Assembly (NCBI RefSeq): GCF_002959855.1
Contig: NZ_PPDB01000007.1
Location: forward strand, 62,001-126,000
Reading direction: 5' to 3'
Length of the DNA: 64,000 bases
Origin: Veillonella denticariosi JCM 15641
GTDB taxonomy: Bacteria; Bacillota; Negativicutes; Veillonellales; Veillonellaceae
Part shown: piece by piece, positions 27,266 to 35,071 of the stretch
Position numbering within the stretch: the stretch's first letter is position 1
How the letters are laid out: every line of letters starts with the position of its first letter
Program-made: the position numbers and the translations under genes
Notes under the pieces: model-generated
The model's database searches: none
The model's input: only the letters and a program-made list of their open reading frames with translations
What the model was told of the DNA's origin: nothing

Positions 27266-28432
27266 ATGAAAATTGCAATTGCCGGTACAGGCTATGTGGG
27301 CTTATCGAATGGCGTATTATTAGCTCAGCATAATGAAGTGATAGCGCTGGATATCGTAGCGGAAAAGGTGGATATGCTGAATCGCGGTGAATCCCCAATC
27401 GTAGATGCGGAGCTGAATGAATATTTACAGCACAAGGATTTAAATTTTAAAGCGACTTTAGATCCTGTAGAAGCTTATAAAGACGCTGATTATGTCATCA
27501 TTTCCACACCGACTAACTACGATCCGCAAAAAAACTTTTTTGATACGTCCTCTGTAGAACAAGTTATCGAAAATGTGTTAGAAATTAATCCGGATGCAGT
27601 GATGATTATCAAATCCACCGTTCCCGTAGGCTACACGATGCAGATGAGAGAGCGTTTTAATACCGATAAAATCATCTTTTCACCTGAGTTCTTACGAGAA
27701 GGAAAGGCGCTCTATGATAATCTTCATCCGTCGAGAATCGTGGTAGGGGAAGATTCGGAACGGGCTCGTCGGTTTGGACAACTTCTTGCGGACGGAGCGA
27801 TTAAGGAAAATGTGCCACAATTATATACGGATTCTACTGAGGCTGAGGCGATTAAGTTATTTGCCAATACGTATTTGGCACTTCGCGTGGCATACTTTAA
27901 TGAACTTGATTCATATGCGGAGGTGCGCGGGCTTAATACGAGTCAGATTATCAACGGCGTATGTCTGGATCCGCGTATCGGAGATTTTTATAACAATCCA
28001 TCTTTCGGCTATGGCGGATATTGTTTGCCGAAGGATACAAAACAGCTGTTAGCTAATTATAATGATGTACCGCAAAACTTGATTTCCGCTATTGTCGATG
28101 CTAATCGGACGCGTAAAGATCATATTGCGGATGTGATTATTGGCAAAGATCCGAAGATAGTTGGAATTTATCGGTTGACAATGAAGATGAATTCTGATAA
28201 TTTCAGAGCATCCGCTATTCAAGGGGTGATGAAACGTATTAAGGCGAAAGGAATTGCCGTTGTCGTTTATGAACCTACGCTGGAAGCGGAGGAGTTCTTT
28301 CATTCACCTATCATTCGAAATCTTGAAGATTTTAAACGCGTTAGTGATGTCATCGTGGCCAATCGGTGGGATGCCGCTTTGGAGGATGTTGTGGATAAAG
28401 TATATACGCGAGACATTTTTGACCGTGATTAA
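27266..28432 (+). CDS. ugd: UDP-glucose 6-dehydrogenase
   Basis: 388 residues. N-terminal NAD motif GTGYVGLSN, central [23 protein letters not shown], the catalytic Cys in [14 protein letters not shown], and the C-terminal UDP-binding domain. It oxidises UDP-glucose twice to UDP-glucuronate. The ATG follows the previous TAA directly. It supports a uronic acid in the glycan and the substrate for the 4-epimerase just upstream. Confidence 0.95.
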   Translation: MKIAIAGTGYVGLSNGVLLAQHNEVIALDIVAEKVDMLNRGESPIVDAELNEYLQHKDLNFKATLDPVEAYKDADYVIISTPTNYDPQKNFFDTSSVEQVIENVLEINPDAVMIIKSTVPVGYTMQMRERFNTDKIIFSPEFLREGKALYDNLHPSRIVVGEDSERARRFGQLLADGAIKENVPQLYTDSTEAEAIKLFANTYLALRVAYFNELDSYAEVRGLNTSQIINGVCLDPRIGDFYNNPSFGYGGYCLPKDTKQLLANYNDVPQNLISAIVDANRTRKDHIADVIIGKDPKIVGIYRLTMKMNSDNFRASAIQGVMKRIKAKGIAVVVYEPTLEAEEFFHSPIIRNLEDFKRVSDVIVANRWDAALEDVVDKVYTRDIFDRD

Positions 28433-28468
28433 TACAAAGCTGTATGTACGGTAACATAGGAGAGATTG

Positions 28469-28921
28469 ATGAAACGTTTCGGATTATATATCGTGCTTAG
28501 CTTAATCATATTTTTTATATGGGATAACTCTCTACAAAACGGAGGCACATCTGATGGATTCAGTCTCGTTTTTGCGAAATGGCTGCTGCCATTCGTTCAT
28601 AAACTTGGATTTCATGCCAATATATGGAGTCTGAATCGGGTGGTGCGCAAGTTGGCCCATGTAACTGAATTTGCTTTTCTTGGCGGGGTTTTATATATAA
28701 TATTAAAACGATATATCACCTATGGCACCGTGCTGAAGACCGTCGAGATCGGTATTGCTGTTGCTGCATTAGATGAATTTTTGCAACGTTTTAGCCCCGG
28801 ACGCAGTTCACAGTTGTCGGATGTACTTATCGATACGTTAGGGGTTATCATAGGGATTATCGTGGTGAAAGTAATCCTATATATAGGGCAATCTGAGTCA
28901 TCTTCAAAACATTATAAATAA
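28469..28921 (+). CDS. VanZ family membrane protein
   Basis: 150 residues from the ATG at 28469, with GGAGAG upstream. Four membrane segments and the VanZ-like blocks VRKLAHVTEFAFLGGVLY and ALDEFLQRFSPGRSSQLSDVLIDTLG. VanZ proteins are linked to low-level teicoplanin resistance and to envelope processes, but their biochemistry is poorly defined. It is the last gene before the terminator at 28927 and thus the end of the locus. Confidence 0.88.
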   Translation: MKRFGLYIVLSLIIFFIWDNSLQNGGTSDGFSLVFAKWLLPFVHKLGFHANIWSLNRVVRKLAHVTEFAFLGGVLYIILKRYITYGTVLKTVEIGIAVAALDEFLQRFSPGRSSQLSDVLIDTLGVIIGIIVVKVILYIGQSESSSKHYK

Positions 28922-28926
28922 AAAGT

Positions 28927-28960
28927 TCCTCATGTTCCGGATTGAACATGGGGATTTTTA
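28927..28960 (+). terminator. Terminator of the polysaccharide locus
   Basis: An 11-bp stem (28927-28937 with 28944-28954, G-T pairs allowed), a 6-base loop and a T run. No comparably good terminator lies between 10926 and here, so much of the locus may be one transcript. Confidence 0.85.
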
Positions 28961-29037
28961 TATGAGTAAATGATGAAATAATAAAATTTTTGTTAAGTGG
29001 GCCTGATTGAGTTTATGTATTTTTATAGAAATAATGC

Positions 29038-29066
29038 TGTACAATCGACTTTTCTCTTGCTATAAT
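29038..29066 (+). promoter_or_regulatory. Promoter of the CpsB-like gene
   Basis: TGTACA (29038-29043), 17 bases, TATAAT (29061-29066). The -10 is perfect and the -35 matches four of six. It gives the gene at 29141 a transcript separate from the polysaccharide locus. Confidence 0.65.
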
Positions 29067-29140
29067 TATGAACAAAAGATGAATTAAGTGGTTTTGAGAT
29101 AATTTTTTGTTACATAATATATAGAACGGAAGGAAAGGTC

Positions 29141-29938
29141 ATGCATCGGGTGGTGGATTTACACGGTTGTATTTTGCCGGGCGTATCGGGCGCAGAGAAG
29201 CCTCAAACGTTGGCGGAATCCGTACAGATGATTAAATCTTTAGTCGCACAGGGGATTACAGATATTTTTAGTGCCCCTACTGTGACGATAGATATGGGAA
29301 TTGATGAGTGGGCATATATGGAATCTTTATTAAAGGATTTGCGTCTTGCGCTAAAAAAAGAACATGTAAATGTTACTATTCATGATGGTGCGCGTGTTAT
29401 GCTCAGCGATGATATGATATCCTATATCAAAACACACAGAACTCAATATTTATTGGGGCAGAGCCATTTTATGCTTGTAACTGTTTCTGAAAACAGCAAG
29501 ATCCATCATATTAATGCATGGCTGTTGGCATTGTTGAATTTAGGGATTATACCTATTATCAGTGATTTGGAAGCACGTCGTAATTTATTCGCTCAGCCTG
29601 AGCAATTATTGGAATGGGTGGATAAAGGAATTCTGATTCAATGCAGTATGGCATCGTTTGATATCAGCTCTCCTAACTATCATAGAGCGGTTGAACTGTA
29701 TAGAAACGGACTTATTCATTTCTTCGGATCCGGCAGCTGTGACAATGCGTTGGCGTATAGAGAGTATATGGAGTCCATATCTCGACTCGATAGTACGTAT
29801 AAACAGGATTTGCTATCTGATGTACAGCTAAATGAGCGGGATCTGCTGGCTAATCGTGTGTTTTATCCGCATGTACCTTCCCGCTGGGTAGGGGGAAAAG
29901 GAAATTTCTGGACTCGTTTATTCGGGTTTACTTTATAA
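29141..29938 (+). CDS. CpsB/CapC-like PHP phosphatase homologue, probably inactive
   Basis: 265 residues, the length and layout of CpsB/Wzb-type manganese tyrosine phosphatases (PHP fold), recognisable from DLHGCILPGVSG, LAESVQMIKSLVAQGIT, the LLNLGIIPII core and HFFGSGSCDN. Nearly every metal ligand is changed. The HxH start is HGC (Cys10); TPHH is APTV; the GAE glutamate is Arg85 (GARV); the AHPER histidine is Asp142 (SDLEA); SDAHN is SGSCDN. The reading frame is intact and well spaced from its own promoter, which suggests it is kept for a non-catalytic role. It lies between terminators. Alternative: a divergent enzyme with a different chemistry. Confidence 0.8.
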   Translation: MHRVVDLHGCILPGVSGAEKPQTLAESVQMIKSLVAQGITDIFSAPTVTIDMGIDEWAYMESLLKDLRLALKKEHVNVTIHDGARVMLSDDMISYIKTHRTQYLLGQSHFMLVTVSENSKIHHINAWLLALLNLGIIPIISDLEARRNLFAQPEQLLEWVDKGILIQCSMASFDISSPNYHRAVELYRNGLIHFFGSGSCDNALAYREYMESISRLDSTYKQDLLSDVQLNERDLLANRVFYPHVPSRWVGGKGNFWTRLFGFTL

Positions 29939-29948
29939 GTTATAACAG

Positions 29949-29989
29949 GGGTTCCTGTATTCTAGTGATATGGATACAGGAGCCCTTTT
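29949..29989 (+). terminator. Terminator after the CpsB-like gene
   Basis: A 12-bp stem (29949-29960 with 29974-29985), a 13-base loop and TTTT. It also separates this gene from the nrdD promoter. Confidence 0.85.
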
Positions 29990-29991
29990 CC

Positions 29992-30003
29992 ACTTTATAT
30001 AGT
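29992..30003. promoter_or_regulatory. NrdR box 1
   Basis: ACTTTATATAGT, one mismatch from a perfect palindrome and close to the NrdR core ACTATATATAGT. It lies upstream of the -35, and its start is 32 bases from that of box 2, about three helical turns. Confidence 0.75.
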
Positions 30004-30011
30004 ATTTATTA

Positions 30012-30040
30012 TTGAAATTAACCACTATATATAGTATACT
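30012..30040 (+). promoter_or_regulatory. Promoter of nrdD
   Basis: TTGAAA (30012-30017), 17 bases, TATACT (30035-30040). The second NrdR box fills the spacer, so repressor binding would block RNA polymerase. Confidence 0.8.
30024..30035. promoter_or_regulatory. NrdR box 2
   Basis: ACTATATATAGT, a perfect 12-bp palindrome matching the NrdR core, inside the nrdD promoter spacer. Confidence 0.85.
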
Positions 30041-30070
30041 TAGGGGGCGGTAAAAATTAAGGAGTTTACG

Positions 30071-30136
30071 ATGATCTCTAGAATTTTTTCGTATGATAAA
30101 TATGGGTTACCATATCTTTTGTCTTTAAACATATAG
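30071..30136 (+). CDS. Possible leader peptide upstream of nrdD
   Basis: A 21-codon frame in the 128-base leader of nrdD. It starts with ATG, has AAGGAG 6 bases upstream and ends in TAG 32 bases before nrdD. A GTTACC/GGTAAC pairing (about 30105 and 30142) spans its end. There is no homology to call on. It may be translated for attenuation, or be chance. Confidence 0.3.
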   Translation: MISRIFSYDKYGLPYLLSLNI

Positions 30137-30168
30137 TTTTTAGGTAACAAACAGGGGAGGTTGCCAAA

Positions 30169-32319
30169 ATGTTGCAGGTTATTAAACGGGATGGTACACG
30201 GGTACCATTTGATAAACTCAAGATTGCCACAGCTATTGAAAAGGCTGAGCATAGTAGTACAGGGCTGTACGAAGAGGGATTGGCACAACGAATCGCCGAT
30301 GAAATCGAAGAATATGCCAATAAACTTCATAAAGATATGACGATTTACGCCATTGAAGATCAAGTGTACTATAAGTTGATTGAGTATCATAATCCTGCAA
30401 CGGCACGTGCCTATGAAGGTTATAAAGCGGTGCAGGCGTTCAAGCGCCGTCAAAATACAACTGATGAAGATGTAATCGGTTTGTTGGACCGCAGTAATGT
30501 AAATGTATTGGATGAAAATTCCAATAAGGATGCGGCTATCGTATCTACGCAACGCGATCTTATCGCCGGTGAAGTATCAAAGGATATCGCACGGCGTAAG
30601 CTGATTCCTACGGATATCTTGGAGGCGCACGACAGCGGCGCTATCCATTTCCACGATATGGACTATATCATTCAGCCTATGTTCAATTGCTGTTTGATTA
30701 ACTTAGAGGATATGTTGACTAACGGTACTGTTATCAATGGTAAGAAAATTGATACACCGAAGTCTTTCCAGGTAGCTTGTACAGTAACTACACAAATTAT
30801 TGCACAAGTGGCATCCGGTCAGTATGGTGGTCAAAGTATCAATGGTATTGATCGTATTCTGGCGCCGTTTGTACGTAAGTCCTACGAAAAAATCCTCAAC
30901 AATGTCATCGAAGAACAAGTTGAGGTTTACGGTATGGAGCCTAATATGGAAAAGGCTCGTGAAATTGCGTGGAAACGTACACGTAAAGAGGTAAAGGACG
31001 GCATTCAGACCATTCAGTACCAAATCAATACATTGATGACGACAAACGGACAATCCCCATTCGTTACATTATTTATGTACTTTCAACCGGATTACGAATA
31101 TGCTAAAGAGGCGGCTCTCATTACAGAGGAGATTTTACGCCAGCGTATTAAGGGCGTAAAGAATGAAGCCGATGTATATATTACACCGGCATTCCCTAAG
31201 CTTATATATGTGTTGGATGAGCATAATATAAGACCGGACAGTCCATATTATTATTTAACGGAACTTGCTGCACAATGTACGGCTAAGCGTATGTACCCTG
31301 ATTATATTTCCGCGAAAAAAATGAAGGAAAATTACTCGGGTAATGTATTCAGCCCTATGGGGTGCCGATCTTTCTTATCTCCATGGAAGGATGAAAATGG
31401 CGAGTATAAGTTTGACGGGCGTTTTAATATCGGTGTAGTGAGCTTGAACTTGCCTCAGATCGGTATTTTGGCTCGCGGCAGTGAAGAACGATATTTTGAA
31501 ATTTTAGATAAACGTCTTGAACTGGCGGAAAAAGCGTTGATGCTTCGCTATGAATTACTTAAGGATGTGGTGAGCGATGTGTCGCCAATCCATTGGCAAC
31601 ACGGTGCTATTGCACGACTTAAAAAAGGCGAGAAGATTGCTAAATTCTTGACCGGCGGTTATGCGACTATCTCCTTGGGATATATCGGCATTTATGAAGC
31701 GACCCGTTTGATTACAGGTGAATCGAATACGGGCAAGAAGGGTCGCGTTTTTGCGATGAAGATTATGGACCGCTTAAATGCGGCTGTTGATGAATGGCGT
31801 GCTAAACATAATATGGGCTTCGCTTTATACGGAACTCCCGCTGAAAGTTTAACGCATCGATTCTCCTCCTTGGATCGTGCTCGCTTCGGTATTATTGAGG
31901 ATATTACGGATAAAGGTTATTATACTAACAGTTATCATGTAAGCGTACGAGAAGAGATTAATGTATTTGATAAATTCTCTTTTGAATCGGAATTCCAGAA
32001 GAAGTCTACCGGCGGTTGCATTTCGTATGCAGAAATTCCGAATATGACAAATAATATTCCTGCCGTATTGACGATGATGCAATATATTTATGATCATATT
32101 TCCTATGCAGAGTTTAATACAAAATCCGATTATTGTCATGAATGCGGCTTTGATGGAGAAATTAAGGTCAATGACAATAATGAATGGGAATGTCCTCGTT
32201 GCCATAATACGAACCGTGATAAATTGACTGTTATTCGACGTACTTGCGGCTATTTAGGGGAAAACTTCTGGAATGAAGGACGCACTAAGGAAATTAAAGA
32301 TCGCGTAATGCATATTTAA
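30169..32319 (+). CDS. nrdD: Anaerobic ribonucleoside-triphosphate reductase
   Basis: 716 residues. An ATP-cone lies at the N-terminus (VIKRDGTRVPFDKLKIATAI). The glycyl-radical core follows, with a C-terminal zinc site (CHECG and CPRC near residues 660-685) and the radical loop RTCGYLG, in which Gly694 is the radical residue. It reduces ribonucleoside triphosphates to deoxy forms with formate under anoxia. The start has GGGGAGG 8 bases upstream. It is controlled by the NrdR promoter at 30012. The activase gene nrdG follows after a 278-base gap with a terminator, so the two need not be cotranscribed. Confidence 0.96.
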   Translation: MLQVIKRDGTRVPFDKLKIATAIEKAEHSSTGLYEEGLAQRIADEIEEYANKLHKDMTIYAIEDQVYYKLIEYHNPATARAYEGYKAVQAFKRRQNTTDEDVIGLLDRSNVNVLDENSNKDAAIVSTQRDLIAGEVSKDIARRKLIPTDILEAHDSGAIHFHDMDYIIQPMFNCCLINLEDMLTNGTVINGKKIDTPKSFQVACTVTTQIIAQVASGQYGGQSINGIDRILAPFVRKSYEKILNNVIEEQVEVYGMEPNMEKAREIAWKRTRKEVKDGIQTIQYQINTLMTTNGQSPFVTLFMYFQPDYEYAKEAALITEEILRQRIKGVKNEADVYITPAFPKLIYVLDEHNIRPDSPYYYLTELAAQCTAKRMYPDYISAKKMKENYSGNVFSPMGCRSFLSPWKDENGEYKFDGRFNIGVVSLNLPQIGILARGSEERYFEILDKRLELAEKALMLRYELLKDVVSDVSPIHWQHGAIARLKKGEKIAKFLTGGYATISLGYIGIYEATRLITGESNTGKKGRVFAMKIMDRLNAAVDEWRAKHNMGFALYGTPAESLTHRFSSLDRARFGIIEDITDKGYYTNSYHVSVREEINVFDKFSFESEFQKKSTGGCISYAEIPNMTNNIPAVLTMMQYIYDHISYAEFNTKSDYCHECGFDGEIKVNDNNEWECPRCHNTNRDKLTVIRRTCGYLGENFWNEGRTKEIKDRVMHI

Positions 32320-32464
32320 TTTGTTTTATGAGATTTGGGTGTATTTGATTGTAGCCTTAAGAGTTTATAACAAATACTATTAAGAAGTTATATAACGAGT
32401 TATATTATCGGTGTTTAATAATTAAAGCATGAATTATCAAGGTGTAAATTTAACGAATATAATT

Positions 32465-32497
32465 AGTAAAGGCTGTGCTATAGGCACAGCTTTTACT
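32465..32497 (+). terminator. Terminator after nrdD
   Basis: A 14-bp stem (32465-32478 with 32484-32497, one G-T pair) around the loop TATAG. The T run on the 3' arm is TTTT; because the arm ends are AT-rich it may work in both directions. Confidence 0.75.
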
Positions 32498-32597
32498 ATA
32501 TGGAAAATAAATTGAAATATATCTATATGTTGTATGGATAAAACAAAACTATATAGAAATCAAAGTTGATTTGGGCTGGTATATGGGGGATGTTACT

Positions 32598-33095
32598 ATG
32601 AGATACGGACAGATTAGACAATATGATATAGCTAATGGAGAAGGCATAAGAACCTCCATCTTTGTAACCGGATGTACGCATTGCTGTTATAACTGTTTTA
32701 ATGAGGAATATCAGGATTTCAATGCGGGCAAGCTGTGGACACAGGCGGAAACGGATCTGGTCGTATCCTATGTTAAAGATTCTAATTGTGCAGGCCTTAC
32801 CTTGCTTGGTGGAGAGCCGTTCCAAAATGTACAAGGGTTATTGCCTGTTGTTCGAGCCGTACGTGCAGCGGCGCCGGAAAAGAAAATTTGGGCTTATTCA
32901 GGTTATGAACTTGATGATATACTAGAGGATGAGTTGAGGAGCGCTTTGTTAAAGGAAATCGACATCCTTGTGGACGGTCGTTTTGTGGATGAATTAAAAG
33001 ACCCGGGATTACGATTTCGCGGTTCCTCTAATCAACGTATTATTGATGTAAAAAAAACCTTAGAAGCTTGTGAAGTTGTATTGGCAATGGAGTAA
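32598..33095 (+). CDS. nrdG: Anaerobic ribonucleotide reductase activase
   Basis: 165 residues from the ATG at 32598, with GGGGG upstream; in-frame TTG (32571) and ATG (32583) are less well placed. It is a radical SAM enzyme that installs the glycyl radical on NrdD. The N-terminus YGQIRQYDIANGEGIRTSIF and the cluster motif CTHCCYNC (CX3CX2C) are clear, followed by LLGGEPFQN. No convincing NrdR box lies before it. The ClC gene starts two bases after its stop. Confidence 0.95.
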   Translation: MRYGQIRQYDIANGEGIRTSIFVTGCTHCCYNCFNEEYQDFNAGKLWTQAETDLVVSYVKDSNCAGLTLLGGEPFQNVQGLLPVVRAVRAAAPEKKIWAYSGYELDDILEDELRSALLKEIDILVDGRFVDELKDPGLRFRGSSNQRIIDVKKTLEACEVVLAME

Positions 33096-33097
33096 AT

Positions 33098-34333
33098 ATG
33101 GCATTTGATAAACGATTAATAGGACTTATTATTATAGTAGGATTCATTGCTGGTCTTGTGGGGGCTTCGTATACCCATCTTTTACATGCCATTCAACATT
33201 TTGTATATCACTATTCTGCAGCGGATCATCTGAGTTTCGGTGCCGCTGTAGCTCGTGTAGCACCGCTGGAACGATTGTTTGCTCTCATGGTTTGTGGCGT
33301 TATCGGCGGGATAGGGTGGTTCCTGATTCATCGATATGGCCCCGGGATTGTAGATATAAAGGCCGCGGTTGCGGGTAAAATGGACATGCATCCTGTAACA
33401 ACGGTATTACATGCGACATTACAAATTATTACAGTAGGCATAGGTTCTCCGTTGGGCAGGGAAGTGGCACCTCGGGAGGCGAGTGCGGGGATTACGACCT
33501 TTTTAGTAGATCATTTTGATATAAAGCGGGAGGATCGACAGCTGTTGATTGCCTGTGCCGCAGGAGCGGGGCTGGCAGCCGTTTATAATTCGCCTTTATC
33601 AGCGGCTATTTTTACACTGGAGACATTGTTACTTACATGGAATGTGCGTTCTATGAGTGCCGCTCTATTATGCTGCGGTTTAGCAACGTTGGTTACGAGA
33701 CTCGCCGGCGTGGGGGATGTTATTCAATATACAATGGCTCAGCCGAGTCTAGGCAGTCATTATGAAGAGTTTTCTATTGCGTTAGGTGCAGTTATCGCTA
33801 TCGGTGTTGTCGTATTTAATATAACGCAAAGTAAGTTGCCCGCATTTCATCGTAATAGTCCTGTTATGATCGTTGTTTCTATTATTGCGTTTACCTTAAT
33901 CGGTGTATTATCTATGTATTATCCTGAAATTCTAGGCAACGGCAAGGCCGGTAATGAGTTAACATTTGCTAACGATATAACTTGGACATATGCGTTAGGA
34001 CTCTTCGGCTCAAAATGGATAGCTGTTCTTTTAGCATTAGCCGCGGGGGCTTACGGCGGTCGCATTACGCCGTCTATGATGTTAGGTAGTACCTTGGCTA
34101 TTGTATTCGGTACATTTTGGTCTATAGCTGTGACTCCGATTTCTCTTGGAATGGCTGCTTTCATAGGGGCTGTTGCATTTCTCGGCTTAGCGCAGAAGAT
34201 GCCTCTCACATCATGTGTGTTTATGTTAGAACTATCGCGTTTTTCCGTTGAGATGCTATTCCCGATTGCATTGACCATGGGCACCGCATTGATGGTGGAA
34301 CAAATAATACAGAGCAGATTGGCACAATCGTAA
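33098..34333 (+). CDS. ClC-family anion channel or transporter
   Basis: 411 residues, about eleven membrane helices. The ClC motifs are recognisable but varied: the selectivity segment reads GPGIVDIK where many have GSGIPEIK (Pro at the central Ser). The gating segment is GSPLGREVAPRE, with the external Glu kept. The next is YNSPLSAAIFTLE, where the internal proton Glu position appears to be Thr, and the late motif is YGGRITPSM. Pro at the Ser position favours nitrate in plant CLCa, so the anion may not be chloride. It is cotranscribed with nrdG, a pairing without an obvious reason. Confidence 0.88.
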   Translation: MAFDKRLIGLIIIVGFIAGLVGASYTHLLHAIQHFVYHYSAADHLSFGAAVARVAPLERLFALMVCGVIGGIGWFLIHRYGPGIVDIKAAVAGKMDMHPVTTVLHATLQIITVGIGSPLGREVAPREASAGITTFLVDHFDIKREDRQLLIACAAGAGLAAVYNSPLSAAIFTLETLLLTWNVRSMSAALLCCGLATLVTRLAGVGDVIQYTMAQPSLGSHYEEFSIALGAVIAIGVVVFNITQSKLPAFHRNSPVMIVVSIIAFTLIGVLSMYYPEILGNGKAGNELTFANDITWTYALGLFGSKWIAVLLALAAGAYGGRITPSMMLGSTLAIVFGTFWSIAVTPISLGMAAFIGAVAFLGLAQKMPLTSCVFMLELSRFSVEMLFPIALTMGTALMVEQIIQSRLAQS

Positions 34334-34393
34334 GTGCACCTGATAAGATATGCTTTACCGAAGTTAATTAAAAATTTCCGGAATTATAAAAAA

Positions 34394-34476
34394 GGACAGT
34401 TGATTACTTGAATAACCTGCGTTTCCAAAAATATTTAAATTTTTGGAGTTCGGTTCAAGCTCAACTGTCCTCTTTT
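34394..34476. terminator. Nested bidirectional terminator between convergent genes
   Basis: An outer 10-bp stem (34394-34403 with 34461-34470) and an inner 6-bp stem (34407-34412 with 34454-34459) surround a 9-bp terminal hairpin (34424-34432 with 34439-34447). A-rich sequence on the left and TTTTT on the right would serve both strands. Confidence 0.75.
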
Positions 34477-34501
34477 TATGTGGTTAAATTATTACTATAC
34501 G

Positions 34502-35050
34502 TTAAACAATTTTGGCATTTTTGTCGTATTCTTCACCGCCCGCATCGGGAAGCATACCGTACTCTATGGTCCATAGATGTTTGTATTTCAATGCCTGGTT
34601 GTGAATGCGTTCGATTTGTGTGTCATCTGTGCGTACTATGCGTGCCGGGATACCTACTACTAATGAGTTTGGAGGGATAACCGTGTTTTCTTTTACTACT
34701 GCACCGGCAGCAATAATAGAGCCCGAGCCTATATGACAACCGCTTAAAACAATGGCACCCATACCGATAAGTACATTATCCTCTACAGTTGTAGCATGAA
34801 CGATAGCACCGTGTCCTACCGTTACAAAATCGCCCAGAATACATGCTTTATCATCGTCTACATGTAGAACGGAATTGTCTTGAACATTGGAATAGCGACC
34901 GACGATGATTTTATTCACATCACCGCGAAGTGCACAGTTTTGCCAAATGGATGCATATTCTTTTAATTCTACGTCACCCGCTAGTTCAGCACCGGGCATA
35001 ACGCAGCTTTTAGGGTCTAATTTAGGATATTTTCCGTGAAATGGTAACAT
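34502..35050 (-). CDS. Gamma-carbonic anhydrase-like hexapeptide protein
   Basis: 182 residues forming a left-handed beta-helix of hexapeptide repeats. Zinc-type histidines are present in the usual spacing: VLHVD and GHGAIVHA. Members of the YrdA/PaaY group are carbonic anhydrases or cofactor-binding homologues, and activity cannot be assured. AGGAG lies 7 bases before the start. It is the second gene of a two-gene minus-strand unit, 21 bases after the FabK-like gene. Confidence 0.88.
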   Translation of the reverse strand: MLPFHGKYPKLDPKSCVMPGAELAGDVELKEYASIWQNCALRGDVNKIIVGRYSNVQDNSVLHVDDDKACILGDFVTVGHGAIVHATTVEDNVLIGMGAIVLSGCHIGSGSIIAAGAVVKENTVIPPNSLVVGIPARIVRTDDTQIERIHNQALKYKHLWTIEYGMLPDAGGEEYDKNAKIV

Positions 35051-35071
35051 GTATTACTCCTAGTCTAAATA

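Noticed and set aside
10926..28921. Recent horizontal transfer of the polysaccharide locus
   Set aside because: No transposase, integrase, tRNA edge or flanking repeats were seen, and base composition looks by eye like that of the neighbours; codon statistics could not be computed.
30040..30552. Minus-strand 170-codon frame across the nrdD promoter and start
   Set aside because: It crosses the NrdR promoter and the coding start of nrdD; no start signals and odd composition.
32540..32560. Third NrdR-like box before nrdG
   Set aside because: AACTATATAGA is two bases too short at the core and stands alone; no promoter pairs with it.
34408..34680. Plus-strand 90-codon frame with many Cys and His
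   Set aside because: It begins inside the nested terminator and runs antisense to the gamma-carbonic anhydrase.
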